Notes: generated by a model not told the origin, from the letters alone. Counted from the stretch's first letter, positions 53,345 to 62,470 are shown. The stretch: 64,000 nucleotides of DNA from Arthrobacter castelli DSM 16402 (GCF_000430705.1 NZ_AUMN01000004.1:124001-188000), one strand, 5' to 3'. Made by a program: numbers and translations.

Positions 53345-54219
53345 GCAGCTCAAACGTCACTGCCAGCAGGTCTTTGAACCGCGCTCGAGACCCGGATAAG
53401 CCCTGGCGCCCCAATACTTTCGTGCTTGGCTGCAGACGGACCGTCGTCGAGATTGTGCTATTTAACCGGGATGTCGCGTCGCTGTTTTTCATCTTGTTGT
53501 TCCCGATACTGATCATGGGTCTGTTCAGTACTGTCTTCGGCGATGAGCCCACTTTCGGTGCCGAGGGCGATGTCGTTGATCCGATCACGCCGGCGCAGTA
53601 TTATCTGCCGGGCTTGATTGCCCTCGGCACCATTCTGAGCGGATTCCAGAATCTGAGCGGCTACGTCGCGGCCGAGCGGTATAACGGCGCCATCAAGCGC
53701 CTGGCCGGTACGCCGTTACCGCCGCTGTCCTACTTCATCGGCAAGACCGGTCTGACCCTGTACTTGATCGTTACCCAGACCGTGCTGCTGCTGCTGTTTG
53801 CCGGGTTCGTGATGGATGTGCCGATGCCAACGGATCCACAGCAATGGTTCACCTTTGCCTGGGTGTTGTTACTGAGCACAGGCGCATGGTCGATGGCCGG
53901 CATTGCGTTTGCCTGCTTGGCCAAGTCCGCTCAAAGTGCCGCCACCCTGACCGTATTGCCGGTTTTGCTGCTCTCCTTCACTTCCGGAGTCTACTTTCCC
54001 TTCCACCGGTTGCCCGAATGGTTGCAGAACATCGCTAATGTGACGCCACTGCGCTGGACGGCGAGCGGGATGCGATCGGTGTTCCTGCCTGAAGGATGGG
54101 AAATGGCCGAACCAGGCCAAGCCTGGCATCTGGGACTCTCGGCCGTCGTCATTCTGCTCTGGCTGATCGTGGGACTAGTGGTGGTCCGGCTGACGTTCAA
54201 GTGGCCACCGCAGAAATGA
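53341..54219 (+). CDS. ABC-2 type transporter permease
   Basis: 292 residues with six membrane segments, the first at about 38-58 (VASLFFILLFPILIMGLF), then YYLPGLIALGTILSGFQNL, TGLTLYLIVTQTVLLLLFAGFV, FAWVLLLSTGAWSMAGIAFACLA, AATLTVLPVLLLSFTSGVYFP and LSAVVILLWLIVGLVVVRLTF. The motif AERYNGAIKRLAGTPLPPL before helix 3 is the ABC2 signature. Pairs with the preceding ATPase. Confidence 0.88.
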   Translation: MSSSNVTASRSLNRARDPDKPWRPNTFVLGCRRTVVEIVLFNRDVASLFFILLFPILIMGLFSTVFGDEPTFGAEGDVVDPITPAQYYLPGLIALGTILSGFQNLSGYVAAERYNGAIKRLAGTPLPPLSYFIGKTGLTLYLIVTQTVLLLLFAGFVMDVPMPTDPQQWFTFAWVLLLSTGAWSMAGIAFACLAKSAQSAATLTVLPVLLLSFTSGVYFPFHRLPEWLQNIANVTPLRWTASGMRSVFLPEGWEMAEPGQAWHLGLSAVVILLWLIVGLVVVRLTFKWPPQK

Positions 54220-54250
54220 GCACCACGGGAAAAACAGTAGAGTTGTGGCC

Positions 54251-55504
54251 ATGAGCGCGAGGCAGGACCGGGCCGAACGCATGAGGCCGGATCGTTCGGT
54301 ATGGGTCGGCGGGATGAAATGGTGGCACGCGGCGTTCTACGTCGTCCTGACCACAGCGGTGCTGATCATCGTCGGGTATGACGGATCCGGGATCGAAAAA
54401 ATTCCCATGCTGCTGGCCCTTGCCGGCCTCGGTGTCGTCTATCCATTCCTCACCCGGCACCGGAATCTTAGAACCTGGAAACCGAAGGCATATCTGGTGT
54501 TGCTGACCGCCGTCGTTATTCTGTTGGTCAGCCAAGGCGGGGTCGGGATGGTCATCCTGTTTGTGGCATTTCCGCAGATGTGGATGTTCGCCGGAACGGC
54601 CAGGGGCGGCGTCGCCTTCACCGCAATTCTGTGCATCGGGGTGGGCGCTGCGCAGCTTCAGTTCTGGAACGAGTCCGAAATATCGCTTAGCGGTGCAGTC
54701 GTCCAGGCCGCCACCACCTTTGTGGCCAGCACCATGCTGGGACTGTGGATCTACAAGATCATCGCCCAGAGCGAGGACCGTGGCGAGCTATTGGCGGAAC
54801 TGGAAGCTGCCCGGACTGAACTTACCGCCTCGTACAGAGAGCAGGGTGCCATGGCCGAGCGAGAGCGGATATCCCGCGAAATCCACGACACGCTGGCACA
54901 AGGCTTCACGTCCATCATCATGCTCACCGAAGCGGCACAGGCTCAGTTGCGAAAAGAGAGTCCAGGTTCAGGGGCCACGGCGTTGGAGCAGCAACTGCAG
55001 GGAATCCAATCCACGGCCCGGAGCAGTCTGCAGGAGGCGCGGTCCCTGATTGCTGCCACGGGGCCGGCGCCGCTTCAGGGAGCGGACCTGCTCGATGCGT
55101 TGGCCCGCTTAGAGGAATCATTTGCCGATGACCCCGGCGCGGACTTGGTGCTGACCCTGCCCGGCTCCCTGCCGCCATTGTCCTCTGTCCAGCAAATCGC
55201 CATCCTGCGCACAGCCCAGGAAGCGCTCAACAATGTCAGGCGTCATTCCTCAGCGGAGCATGTCACACTCCGTCTGGAGGCCCCTGACAGAAGGCTGACA
55301 CTGTTGATCCATGATGACGGTGACGGATTCGATCCCGGCACGGCAACCCACGGGTTCGGTCTGGAGGGGATGGCAGCACGGCTCGATGAGATCGGCGCCC
55401 GGTTGGACCTTCAGTCGGCACCCGGCGAAGGGACTACCGTCTCGGCGACAGTCCCGCTGGACCTGCATCCACAAAGACAACCAGCGCAGGTCGGCAATGC
55501 CTGA
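54251..55504 (+). CDS. Sensor histidine kinase, HisKA_3 type
   Basis: 417 residues from the ATG at 54251 (a GTG at 54245 adds 2). Membrane segments between about 20 and 175 (AAFYVVLTTAVLIIVGY, IPMLLALAGLGVVYPFL, YLVLLTAVVILLVSQGGVGMVILFVAF, GVAFTAILCIGVGAAQL, ATTFVASTMLGLWIYKII). A helical linker, then ERERISREIHDTLAQGFTSI with the phospho-His, and ATPase motifs EALNNVRRHSSA, DDGDGFDP, THGFGLEGM. Its 3' end overlaps the regulator gene by 8 bp. Confidence 0.88.
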   Translation: MSARQDRAERMRPDRSVWVGGMKWWHAAFYVVLTTAVLIIVGYDGSGIEKIPMLLALAGLGVVYPFLTRHRNLRTWKPKAYLVLLTAVVILLVSQGGVGMVILFVAFPQMWMFAGTARGGVAFTAILCIGVGAAQLQFWNESEISLSGAVVQAATTFVASTMLGLWIYKIIAQSEDRGELLAELEAARTELTASYREQGAMAERERISREIHDTLAQGFTSIIMLTEAAQAQLRKESPGSGATALEQQLQGIQSTARSSLQEARSLIAATGPAPLQGADLLDALARLEESFADDPGADLVLTLPGSLPPLSSVQQIAILRTAQEALNNVRRHSSAEHVTLRLEAPDRRLTLLIHDDGDGFDPGTATHGFGLEGMAARLDEIGARLDLQSAPGEGTTVSATVPLDLHPQRQPAQVGNA

Positions 55505-56129
55505 GCGGATCCGGGTGGTGATTGCCGACGATCATCCCATTGTCCGCGCCGGCCTTGCAGGATTGCTGAACACTTCGGACGGTATCGACGTCGCGGGCCA
55601 AGCCGGTGACGGGCAGGAGGCGCTACGTATGGTCGCCGAGTTGGAGCCCGACGTCGTCCTAATGGATTTGCGGATGCCCGGCCTCGACGGCGCCAGCGCG
55701 ACAGCGCGCATCCACTCCGACCATCCAAACCCCAAGGTTCTTGTCCTGACCACCTACGACGGCGATGCGGACATCATGCGCTCGGTCGAGGCAGGGGCGG
55801 TCGGATACCTGCTCAAGGACACCGCCGGGGAGACGATCATCGAGGCAGTCTTCGCCGCGGCCCGTGGCGAAACCGTACTGGCACCGGCCGTTGCGGCCAA
55901 ACTGGTCTCGCGGATGCGGATGCCGGAGCAGCGGTCCTTGTCGGCACGGGAGGTGGAGGTTCTTGAAGCTGTCTCGACCGGGCTGAGCAATTCCGAGATT
56001 GCGGCCCGCCTCTTCATCGCCGAAGCAACCGTGAAAACCCACCTGCTGCGCATCTTCGCCAAGCTCGACGTCGAGGACCGCACCCGCGCTGTCGTCGTCG
56101 CAATGGAACGGAGACTACTGCGACGTTGA
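55497..56129 (+). CDS. NarL/LuxR-type response regulator
   Basis: 210 residues from the ATG at 55497, inside the end of the kinase gene. Receiver VVIADDHPIVRAGLAGLL, phospho-Asp in PDVVLMDLRMPGLDG, Lys in GYLLKDTAGE; LuxR HTH LSAREVEVLEAVSTGLSNSE then EATVKTHLLRIFAKLDVEDR. Presumably controls its own exporter operon. It is only moderately similar to the regulator at 38,062, so the two modules are not a recent duplication. Confidence 0.9.
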   Translation: MPERIRVVIADDHPIVRAGLAGLLNTSDGIDVAGQAGDGQEALRMVAELEPDVVLMDLRMPGLDGASATARIHSDHPNPKVLVLTTYDGDADIMRSVEAGAVGYLLKDTAGETIIEAVFAAARGETVLAPAVAAKLVSRMRMPEQRSLSAREVEVLEAVSTGLSNSEIAARLFIAEATVKTHLLRIFAKLDVEDRTRAVVVAMERRLLRR

Positions 56130-56894
56130 GCTCGACGTGACGCGGTGCTCGCATACACCCCTCCACCTTCGAGAAGTGTGAGCCCAATATGAAGATCAGA
56201 ATTCTGCCGGGCGGCAGCCGATTGTCCCCGAACTCAACACCGGCATCCGCAGCATCAAAGCAGAGCGGAACCATCCCCGCACGCCTTGGACGAATCTGTT
56301 CGAGGGCGACGATGGGCCCGAGAAGATCGTGGAAAACCCGACGTCATTATCGCCATGGGCAGCCAAGGCCCTGCCACGGCAAAGCGAATAACCGACGCCG
56401 AGCTGAATATTTCGCCGAAGTCATGGAACGCTTTAAAATGTCTGGTCCAGATTACCGTCGTGCGGCACGCACAATCCCACTCAAGCAACAAAGAAAGTTT
56501 GCTTTGAGGGCAGCTAACCGCCAGCTAACCGGGGTGACTCCGCAGAGTACCATCACCAACCATGCGTATATTGGGCCAATGGATGCATCCCGCAAGACCG
56601 TCCTTGCCCTACGCGACGTCGCTTACGGTCCAACCACCTGCCGCCAGAGTCAACGGTCGTCGATCCTCTTACGGGAGGCTCAGCTTTGGCATAGGCATAG
56701 AGCCCTCATTGACGCAAGCGACGAGCTCATTGCCTTCCCCGACTTGGTGGCGCGCGCTAGTATCACTTCATGATCAGGTGCTGTTTCTTTGCTGTGCGCC
56801 TTCGCTGCTCGTCACGAAGGACGGCGACACGTGCACGCTCGCCGTACTCGCTGGATCTGCCTTTTCATTTCACGAGTATTGGAACCAACTACTC
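56130..56894. other. Gap with no supported gene
   Basis: Several frames are open for 60-190 codons but none matches a family. One, about 56,286-56,400, contains KPDVIIAMGSQGPAT, which recalls protein-tyrosine-phosphatase-like ArsC in its last part only; too little for a call. The frame that continues into the nucleotidyltransferase from 56,562 shows no domain before about 56,895. Confidence 0.4.
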
Positions 56895-57674
56895 TTGATT
56901 ACGTCTTTCCCTGAGCTGAATGCTGTCCTGCAGGAGCTGAACGAGGCAGCGCGTACCATCCTGCAAGGCACGTACGTCGGTGGCTACCTGCAAGGCTCCT
57001 TCGCTCTCGGCGGTGGCGACGCGTATAGCGACGCTGACTTCATCATCGTCACAACCGTTCCACCAAGCGGTGAGGTAGAGGCCGACCTCCGACGCCTGCA
57101 CGCCGATATACCAACACGTCCCGGCCTCTGGCCAGACAACATCGAAGGCTCTTACGCGCACGCAGATTCGCTACGTTCGGCGGAGGGGCTCGGTGTGCCG
57201 TGGTTGTTCGTGGACCGCGGACGCCGGGAGATGACCTGGGACGATCACTGCAACAACCTCCACACACGGTGGATCCTGCGCAATCACGGCATCGTGCTCG
57301 GCGGTCCTCCGCCCGCAGAACTCGTCGATCATGTCCCGGAACAGGCTATGCGGGAGGCGGCGCGCGAGGCGCTGCCGGGCACCCTGGCAGGAATACGCGA
57401 GTGGGCCGACATGGAGCATGCCTGGACGCAGCGATACATCGTGCAGACCTACAGCCGTGTGCTCTACACCGCGACGACCGGCAAAGTGGCCTCCAAATCC
57501 ACCGCGCTCGAGTGGGTGTGCAATAGGCTCGATCCCGTCTGGTCACCGCTCCTGGCGCAAGTCGCAGAGGACCGCGCAACTCCCTGGAAGCCAGTGGACC
57601 CGCCACTCCCCGGAAGTATGCGGCGAGCATGCGAGTTCGCCTCCTACGTCGAGGTGTTCGCCGAGACTCACTGA
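56895..57674 (+). CDS. Nucleotidyltransferase, aminoglycoside-adenylyltransferase-like
   Basis: About 259 residues from the TTG at 56895; the frame is open from an ATG at 56562 but the extra 111 residues are Ser/Arg-rich and unlike the family. NTP_transf_2 core: GSFALGGGDAYSDADFIIVT has the G-S motif and the two catalytic Asp of the D-x-D pattern (SDADF). The C-terminal half (TLAGIREWADMEHAWTQRYI, QTYSRVLYTATTGKVASKST, ALEWVCNRLDPVWSPLL) looks like the helical domain of AadA/DUF4111-type enzymes. The substrate could be an aminoglycoside; known AadA sequences differ, so resistance is only a hypothesis. Confidence 0.7.
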   Translation: MITSFPELNAVLQELNEAARTILQGTYVGGYLQGSFALGGGDAYSDADFIIVTTVPPSGEVEADLRRLHADIPTRPGLWPDNIEGSYAHADSLRSAEGLGVPWLFVDRGRREMTWDDHCNNLHTRWILRNHGIVLGGPPPAELVDHVPEQAMREAAREALPGTLAGIREWADMEHAWTQRYIVQTYSRVLYTATTGKVASKSTALEWVCNRLDPVWSPLLAQVAEDRATPWKPVDPPLPGSMRRACEFASYVEVFAETH

Positions 57675-57987
57675 ACACCGGCCTCGAGACCACCACAGTA
57701 CAGCGCGTCCTCCTGATGCGCAGGCGGCGTCCCGGCCGAGGGAATCGTCTCGTGCAAAGTCCTGCCCGCTTCAAAGTGCTCAGCCACTAGAATCTCGCAG
57801 CTTCATCAGCTGGACGGATTTAGTGTTTGGGACACGGCCCGAGATACGGCCTACGTCCCGGGCAAAAAATGGTGGCTTGAGCCCAGTAGAGAGGAAGCGT
57901 CCCGCTTCGCGATTCGAGACTGCCTCTGTGCAGGTGCCGGCACCGCCGTTCGATTTGTTGCCGCCACCGGTCAATCAAACTTTGGCC
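57675..57987. other. Gap with no supported gene
   Basis: 313 bp downstream of both the nucleotidyltransferase and the multicopper oxidase. Short minus-strand frames end in TKSVQLMKLRDSSG, which has a transposase-tail look but cannot be assigned. Confidence 0.4.
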
Positions 57988-59532
57988 CTATCGGAGAGTT
58001 TGGAAGTTCGACATCATCATCATGTCCTCGTGTTCAAGATTGTGGCAGTGCATGACGTAGGTGCCGGCGTAGTCAGTCATTCGGATGGCGACCTCGACTA
58101 CTTCGCCGGGCCGCAGATCGATTGTGTCCTTCCACCCGGTGTCGAATGGTCCGGGCCCGCCTCCGCCGCGGCGGGTGACTTGGAATTGTTCAAGGTGGAC
58201 GTGGATGGGGTGATGGACGTCGGTGATGAACCGCCACAATTCGATGTCGCCGAGTGGAACCTTGGAGTCGATGCGGGCGGGGTCATAGGCCCGGCCGTTG
58301 ATCAGCCATCCAGTCTCGCCGGAAGGGAGCGGGCCTTGGGTGAAGGTGAATTCGCGGGTGAGTGTCCCGGCCGTGGAGCTGATTCCCTCGACGCGGCTGA
58401 GCCTCGGGGGTACGTTGCTGTCGTCGCGGGCCTTGCGTGCGATCCGGAAGCGCATCACGTTTTTCGTCGATCCGGTTCCGAAGGCGTTGGTCAGCGTGAC
58501 GAGGCTGCCGACCGGGTAGGCGGAGAAGTCGATGACGACGTCGAAACGCTCGGCTGGCGCTATCCTCAGGTTCGGATGCTCCAGAGGTGCGGCCAGGAGT
58601 CCGCCGTCGGATCCGATTTGGGTGAACGAGGCGCCCTGTGGAGGGCGGGGGTCCAGCCGCAGGTCGTAGCGGCGGGCGTTGGAAGCGTTGAGGATCCGGA
58701 ATCGGTAACGGACGGCGTCGACGTCGAGTTCCGGCCAGGGGGCGCCGTTGACGAGCACCACGTCGCCGAGGACGCCGGCCATGTATTGTTCCGTGACGCC
58801 GGGTTGTTCCAGCATGGTCGGGTCCAGGGCGGGGTAGCGGAATGCGCCGTCTGCTTCGAACGCGCGGTCGGTGATCATCAGCGGGATGTCGCGGTCACCT
58901 CCGGGCAGTGGCAGCGCTTCTTCTTCGTCGTCGTGGATCAGGTGGAATCCGGCCAGGCCGTGGTAGACGGCCGGGCCGGTGAAGTCCATCCGGTGGTCGT
59001 GGTACCACAGTGTTGCGGCACGCTGCGTCATCGGATACTCGTAGGCGAAGGAGCCGCGGCTGATGGTGCCGCCCTGGTGGTGCCCCGGCACGGTATCCAT
59101 GCCGCGCGGAAGCACATAATCAGTCGGGAACCCGTCGGATGCGGCCGGTGTGTGCCCGCCGTGCAGATGCACCACCGATGGGATGTCGAGTTCGTTGATG
59201 TGCTCGACGATCACCGGCCGTCCCGTCCGGGAAGGCACCGTTGGTCCCGGGAACTGCCCGTCATAGCCGAGGATGGGGGTCTTGGTGCCGGGCAGGATCT
59301 CGACTTCGGCATGACGCTGGGTGATGGCGAAATGGTCGGTGCCGCCGGTGGTGTCCGTGGGCACCGCGACCGCTGGCACTGGCAGCGGGACGGTGAATGG
59401 GCCGGGCAGCCGGAGCGAACTGCGCAGCAGGTTGCCCGTCGCACTGCCTGAGGCCAGCGCACAGCCCCCAAGGGTTGCACCGATCGCGGCACCGCCTGAC
59501 AGGCCAAGGAAGTGTCGGCGGGATAGCGTCAT
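57988..59532 (-). CDS. Tat-exported multicopper oxidase
   Basis: 514 residues from the ATG at 59532 (MTLSRRHFLGLSGG), the twin-Arg signal SRRHFLGLS; a Cys follows in LGGCALASG, so it may be lipidated. All four copper motifs are present: HLHGG (about 118), LWYHDHRMDF (about 177), HPIHVHLEQF (about 438) and MHCHNLEHEDMMMMSNF (about 491), giving T1 and trinuclear T2/T3 sites with a Met axial ligand. This is the CotA/bilirubin-oxidase branch. The Met-rich end is typical of cuprous oxidases too. It oxidises phenols, Mn2+, bilirubin or Cu+ outside the cell. Coupled to the membrane-protein gene by ATGA. Confidence 0.93.
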   Translation of the reverse strand: MTLSRRHFLGLSGGAAIGATLGGCALASGSATGNLLRSSLRLPGPFTVPLPVPAVAVPTDTTGGTDHFAITQRHAEVEILPGTKTPILGYDGQFPGPTVPSRTGRPVIVEHINELDIPSVVHLHGGHTPAASDGFPTDYVLPRGMDTVPGHHQGGTISRGSFAYEYPMTQRAATLWYHDHRMDFTGPAVYHGLAGFHLIHDDEEEALPLPGGDRDIPLMITDRAFEADGAFRYPALDPTMLEQPGVTEQYMAGVLGDVVLVNGAPWPELDVDAVRYRFRILNASNARRYDLRLDPRPPQGASFTQIGSDGGLLAAPLEHPNLRIAPAERFDVVIDFSAYPVGSLVTLTNAFGTGSTKNVMRFRIARKARDDSNVPPRLSRVEGISSTAGTLTREFTFTQGPLPSGETGWLINGRAYDPARIDSKVPLGDIELWRFITDVHHPIHVHLEQFQVTRRGGGGPGPFDTGWKDTIDLRPGEVVEVAIRMTDYAGTYVMHCHNLEHEDMMMMSNFQTLR

Positions 59533-59936
59533 GGCCGCGTCCTGGGTTCGGGCTGGTAGCGCAGCGACCAGATGAACATTGTGGTCACGGTGACGATGAT
59601 CGCCACGCCCAGTGGAATGTGCAGGCCGAGGTCGCGGGCGTACCCGAATCCAACCTGCATCCCTTCCACGGGGAACAGCACGACGGTGACGGCCAGCGGC
59701 CACCATGGTCCGCGACCGGGATACCAGAACAGTAGCGCGGGCACGGCCTGGGCCATGGTGATCAGGGTCAGCATTCCGCCGAGCAGCCGGTGCATTGTCA
59801 TGGCGTCGAGGCTGCCGGACAGGTAGGCGCCTGCCAGGATCGCCTGCGTGAACGCGGCCGCGGCGTGCAGGCCGAGTATGGCGACGAGTATCCACCGGAA
59901 TACCGGCTGCGCCCGCTCAAAGCGACGTGTGGGCAT
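59529..59936 (-). CDS. Four-helix membrane protein
   Basis: 135 residues from the ATG at 59936 (MPTRRFERAQPVFRWILVAI), which lies inside the 3' end of the monooxygenase gene (20-bp overlap). Four membrane segments: FRWILVAILGLHAAAAFTQAILAGAYL, MHRLLGGMLTLITMAQAVPALLFWY, WWPLAVTVVLFPVEGMQVGFG and LHIPLGVAIIVTVTTMFIWSL. His residues in or near helices 1, 2 and 4 (LHAAA, MHRLLG, LHIPLG) suggest possible haem ligation, as in small cytochrome-b-like proteins (inference). Its coupling with the oxidase hints at electron supply or assembly. Confidence 0.78.
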   Translation of the reverse strand: MPTRRFERAQPVFRWILVAILGLHAAAAFTQAILAGAYLSGSLDAMTMHRLLGGMLTLITMAQAVPALLFWYPGRGPWWPLAVTVVLFPVEGMQVGFGYARDLGLHIPLGVAIIVTVTTMFIWSLRYQPEPRTRP

Positions 59937-61101
59937 CGGCGTCCCATTCCACGCTGTAGCCGTACTGATCCGCGGTGGCCCGCGCCCCCATCCGCAAAAA
60001 CAGCGGCAGTCCAAGATCGCGAACCACGTTGGAAGCGGCGGATGAGATTTTCCGCTCGCCGATTTGGCGGCCGAACTTTACAATCTTTTCGGCACGCGGC
60101 TTGCGTGCCTGCACGAAGCGCTCCAGCGCCGGGGAGGGATCGTTATGGTCGCGCAGGCTTTGGGCGAGCACGACTCCGTCCTCGATCGCCAGCGAGGCAC
60201 CCTGGCCTGCCGATGGGCTCATCGCATGGGCGGCATCTCCGATCAGGCAGATCCTGGACGTGCTCCATTCGTCCGGATCGGGCAGGTCATAGATGGGCCA
60301 GGCACCTGCCGAATCAGTTGCAGCAGCGAGAATGCCCGGGATCGGTGCTGGATCCGCGGCATGCAGCGCCCGTAGCTGTGACATCCACGCGGGGCCCTCT
60401 ATGCGGTCCAGTTCTGCCCGCTCCGGTTCCTGGCTGCGGGGAAAGTTGCTGAACCAGTACGCCGTGCCGTTGCGTATGGCATGGCCAAAGAACGCCTCCC
60501 GGCCGAAGTGCATCTGCTGTCGTGCGGTCTCCGGCAGGTCGACGTCCGTCCACCCACCGCAGTCGATGATTCCCGTATACCGCGGCGGTTGTGCTTCCGG
60601 CCAGGCGAGTTGGCGGATGGTTGAGAAGATGCCGTCGGCACCAACCAGCGCATCGGCCCGAACAGTGTCACCGGCATCGAGGGTGGCGGTGACACCGGCA
60701 GCATCTTGAACCACATCGAGAACCCTGGTGTCGAAGTCGGTCCTGATCCCTGCGGCGCTGACCCGGGACGCGAGTTCGCGCTGCAGCCGTGCCCGCTGCA
60801 GCAGTATGCTCGGCGCCCCATAACGGGCTTCATCCTGTTCGCCGTCGAGTTGGGCAATCCGCCGGCCCTTCGCATTCCGGAAATCCAAGCCCGAAAGGAC
60901 AAAACCGCCAGCGGTCTCGGGTATGCCGCCCAGGTCAAGAGTGCGCAGGGCATTAACGCCGTTCGGGGCCAGAGCCAAAAACGCGCCGCCGGTGTCCACC
61001 CCCGGCCGGGCTTCAACGATGTGGCTTTCAAGCCCGGCCTTGTCGAGCGCCAGCGCTAAAGTGCACCCCGCAATTCCAGCACCAACGATGAGCACCTTCA
61101 T
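59917..61101 (-). CDS. FAD-dependent monooxygenase (PHBH-type)
   Basis: 394 residues. MKVLIVGAGIAGCTLALALD is the Rossmann GxGxxG; LVGADGIFSTIRQ is the DG motif; CLIGDAAHAMSPSAGQGASL is the GD motif that contacts FAD. No membrane segment. Relatives hydroxylate aromatic rings, tetracyclines or rifamycins; the substrate cannot be chosen. First gene of a three-gene operon with the membrane protein and the multicopper oxidase, divergent from marR across a palindrome. Confidence 0.9.
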   Translation of the reverse strand: MKVLIVGAGIAGCTLALALDKAGLESHIVEARPGVDTGGAFLALAPNGVNALRTLDLGGIPETAGGFVLSGLDFRNAKGRRIAQLDGEQDEARYGAPSILLQRARLQRELASRVSAAGIRTDFDTRVLDVVQDAAGVTATLDAGDTVRADALVGADGIFSTIRQLAWPEAQPPRYTGIIDCGGWTDVDLPETARQQMHFGREAFFGHAIRNGTAYWFSNFPRSQEPERAELDRIEGPAWMSQLRALHAADPAPIPGILAAATDSAGAWPIYDLPDPDEWSTSRICLIGDAAHAMSPSAGQGASLAIEDGVVLAQSLRDHNDPSPALERFVQARKPRAEKIVKFGRQIGERKISSAASNVVRDLGLPLFLRMGARATADQYGYSVEWDADAHTSL

Positions 61102-61130
61102 ATCAAACCCCTAACCCGGGTCGAAATGTC

Positions 61131-61150
61131 GTTCGTTCGTGCGAGCGAAC
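61131..61150. promoter_or_regulatory. Likely MarR operator
   Basis: GTTCGTTCGTGCGAGCGAAC is a 20-bp inverted repeat (8 of 10 positions symmetric) in the 71-bp gap between the divergent monooxygenase and marR genes. MarR dimers bind such sites of 16-20 bp, and one bound dimer here could repress both directions. Confidence 0.75.
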
Positions 61151-61172
61151 AAAATCAAGCTACCATGGGTAT

Positions 61173-61673
61173 ATGCATGATTCAACGCTGGACGGCGGGG
61201 CCCAACGGGAGCGGGTCTTGGAAGATGTCTCTGATTCCAGCCGGCTGCTGAGCACGGCCATGGTCCTGTTTCATACGAACTTGTCCTCGAAGGTCGGTCT
61301 AGGGCCGACCGACGAGAAAGTGCTTGAGCTGGTCCGCCGCGACGGCAGTCCATCACCTCGGGATCTGGCCGAGTACACCGGTCTGGCGCGGAACTCGATC
61401 ACCGATGTCCTCGACAGGCTCTCCCGGCGCGGGTTTATCGCCCGCAGCCGGGACGCCGGCGACGGGCGGATAGTGAGAGTGCGTGTGACAGAGGAAGGGG
61501 CGGCCAGAATCGGCGGGTACTTGATGGGGTTAATGACGCGGGTCTCCGAGCTCAATACCGACTACACGGTGGATGAACTACGGCTCATCGCCCAGTACCA
61601 GCGACGTGCCGCCGCCATACAGGAGACGGAGGCGCGAAAGCTGCTCACGGACGACACATCAGGCAAGACATGA
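61173..61673 (+). CDS. MarR-family regulator
   Basis: 166 residues. The winged helix lies at about 40-115: LGPTDEKVLELVRRDGSPSP, RDLAEYTGLARNSITDVLDR, LSRRGFIARSRDAGDGRIVR, VRVTEEGAARI, all typical of MarR (recognition helix and the DxRxxxVxLTxxG wing, here DGRIVRVRVTEEG). Helical ends for dimerisation are present. Likely represses the divergent operon and itself until an aromatic or drug ligand binds. Confidence 0.9.
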   Translation: MHDSTLDGGAQRERVLEDVSDSSRLLSTAMVLFHTNLSSKVGLGPTDEKVLELVRRDGSPSPRDLAEYTGLARNSITDVLDRLSRRGFIARSRDAGDGRIVRVRVTEEGAARIGGYLMGLMTRVSELNTDYTVDELRLIAQYQRRAAAIQETEARKLLTDDTSGKT

Positions 61674-61911
61674 CCGGTGGAAGCTTGGTCTTCAGGGAGG
61701 CTTGGCAGTGCCACGGGCGTACTGCTGCTTCTTGTGTTGTCGAAGCGGGCGTGGGGGTCTTTGCTCCAACTACGACCGGAATGTCCAGCGTTCGTTATTA
61801 CTCGTTATACCCCCGTGTTGCCAGACTTACTACATTGACACGTACGACTCGGCCAACGAACCGAGCCGTGCCGGAGAACAATCGATGAAACGAACCAGGA
61901 ATGAGCATGCG

Positions 61912-62419
61912 ATGAAGATCCTGATTTTCGGCGCCGGAATCATCGGCCAGGTTTATACGGCACGGCTCACCGCCGATACTTGGTCCGGCGGAGCCGCTGA
62001 CCGGGTTCGATCTGGTCATAGTGGCTGTTCGGCGCGATCAACTCAAGACGGCACTTCCATCGCTGGAGAAGATCTACTCCGGTCGGTTCCTGGTGCTGGG
62101 CAACGCGCCAATGGAGGTCGCCCAAGAGTTAGGGCGGCGGAAGAACGTCAACGTGCTCTCCGCATTCCCCGGCATCGGCGGTTACCGGATGCACGACGGG
62201 CGCATCCGCTATGTGGAGCCGTTGCCGACAATGGTCGGTGACGCGGCTGGGGTCGAGCAAGCCGTCGTGCAGGTCCTGAAATCGGCCGGCTTTCGAACAG
62301 ACACCAGCGGCCATATGAACGTGTGGCTGCAGGCACAAGCCATATTCATCACAGCCGCCGTTGCCGCAGTCAACGTGGCCGGAGGAGATCCTCGGCTGCT
62401 GGCCACTGATCGGTGTTAG
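61912..62419 (+). pseudogene. Ketopantoate-reductase-like gene, broken
   Basis: MKILIFGAGIIGQVYTARLTAD is the NADP-binding N-terminus of ApbA/PanE-type reductases. After about 25 codons a deletion and frameshift follow, and the second frame (EPLTGFDLVIVAVRRDQLKT, then LPSLEKIYSGRFLVLGNAPM...FPGIGGYRMHDGRIRYVEPLPTMVG) picks up the middle domain. The C-terminal domain is missing after SGHMNVWLQAQAIFITAAVA. So N-terminal, internal and C-terminal parts are all incomplete. Confidence 0.75.
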
Positions 62420-62470
62420 CTCCGCGTGCTGCCTCAGCACTGCCAGTATCCGTGCAGGGTACGTGTGTGG

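Noticed and set aside
56286-56400. arsC remnant
   Set aside because: Only KPDVIIAMG recalls the family; no CxxxxxR loop or other motif.
57331-59451. 706-codon plus-strand frame
   Set aside because: Antisense to the multicopper oxidase, whose copper motifs are all present.
57988-59895. Extended 635-residue form of the multicopper oxidase
   Set aside because: The extra N-terminus overlaps the membrane-protein gene and hides the Tat signal; the ATG at 59532 is far better.
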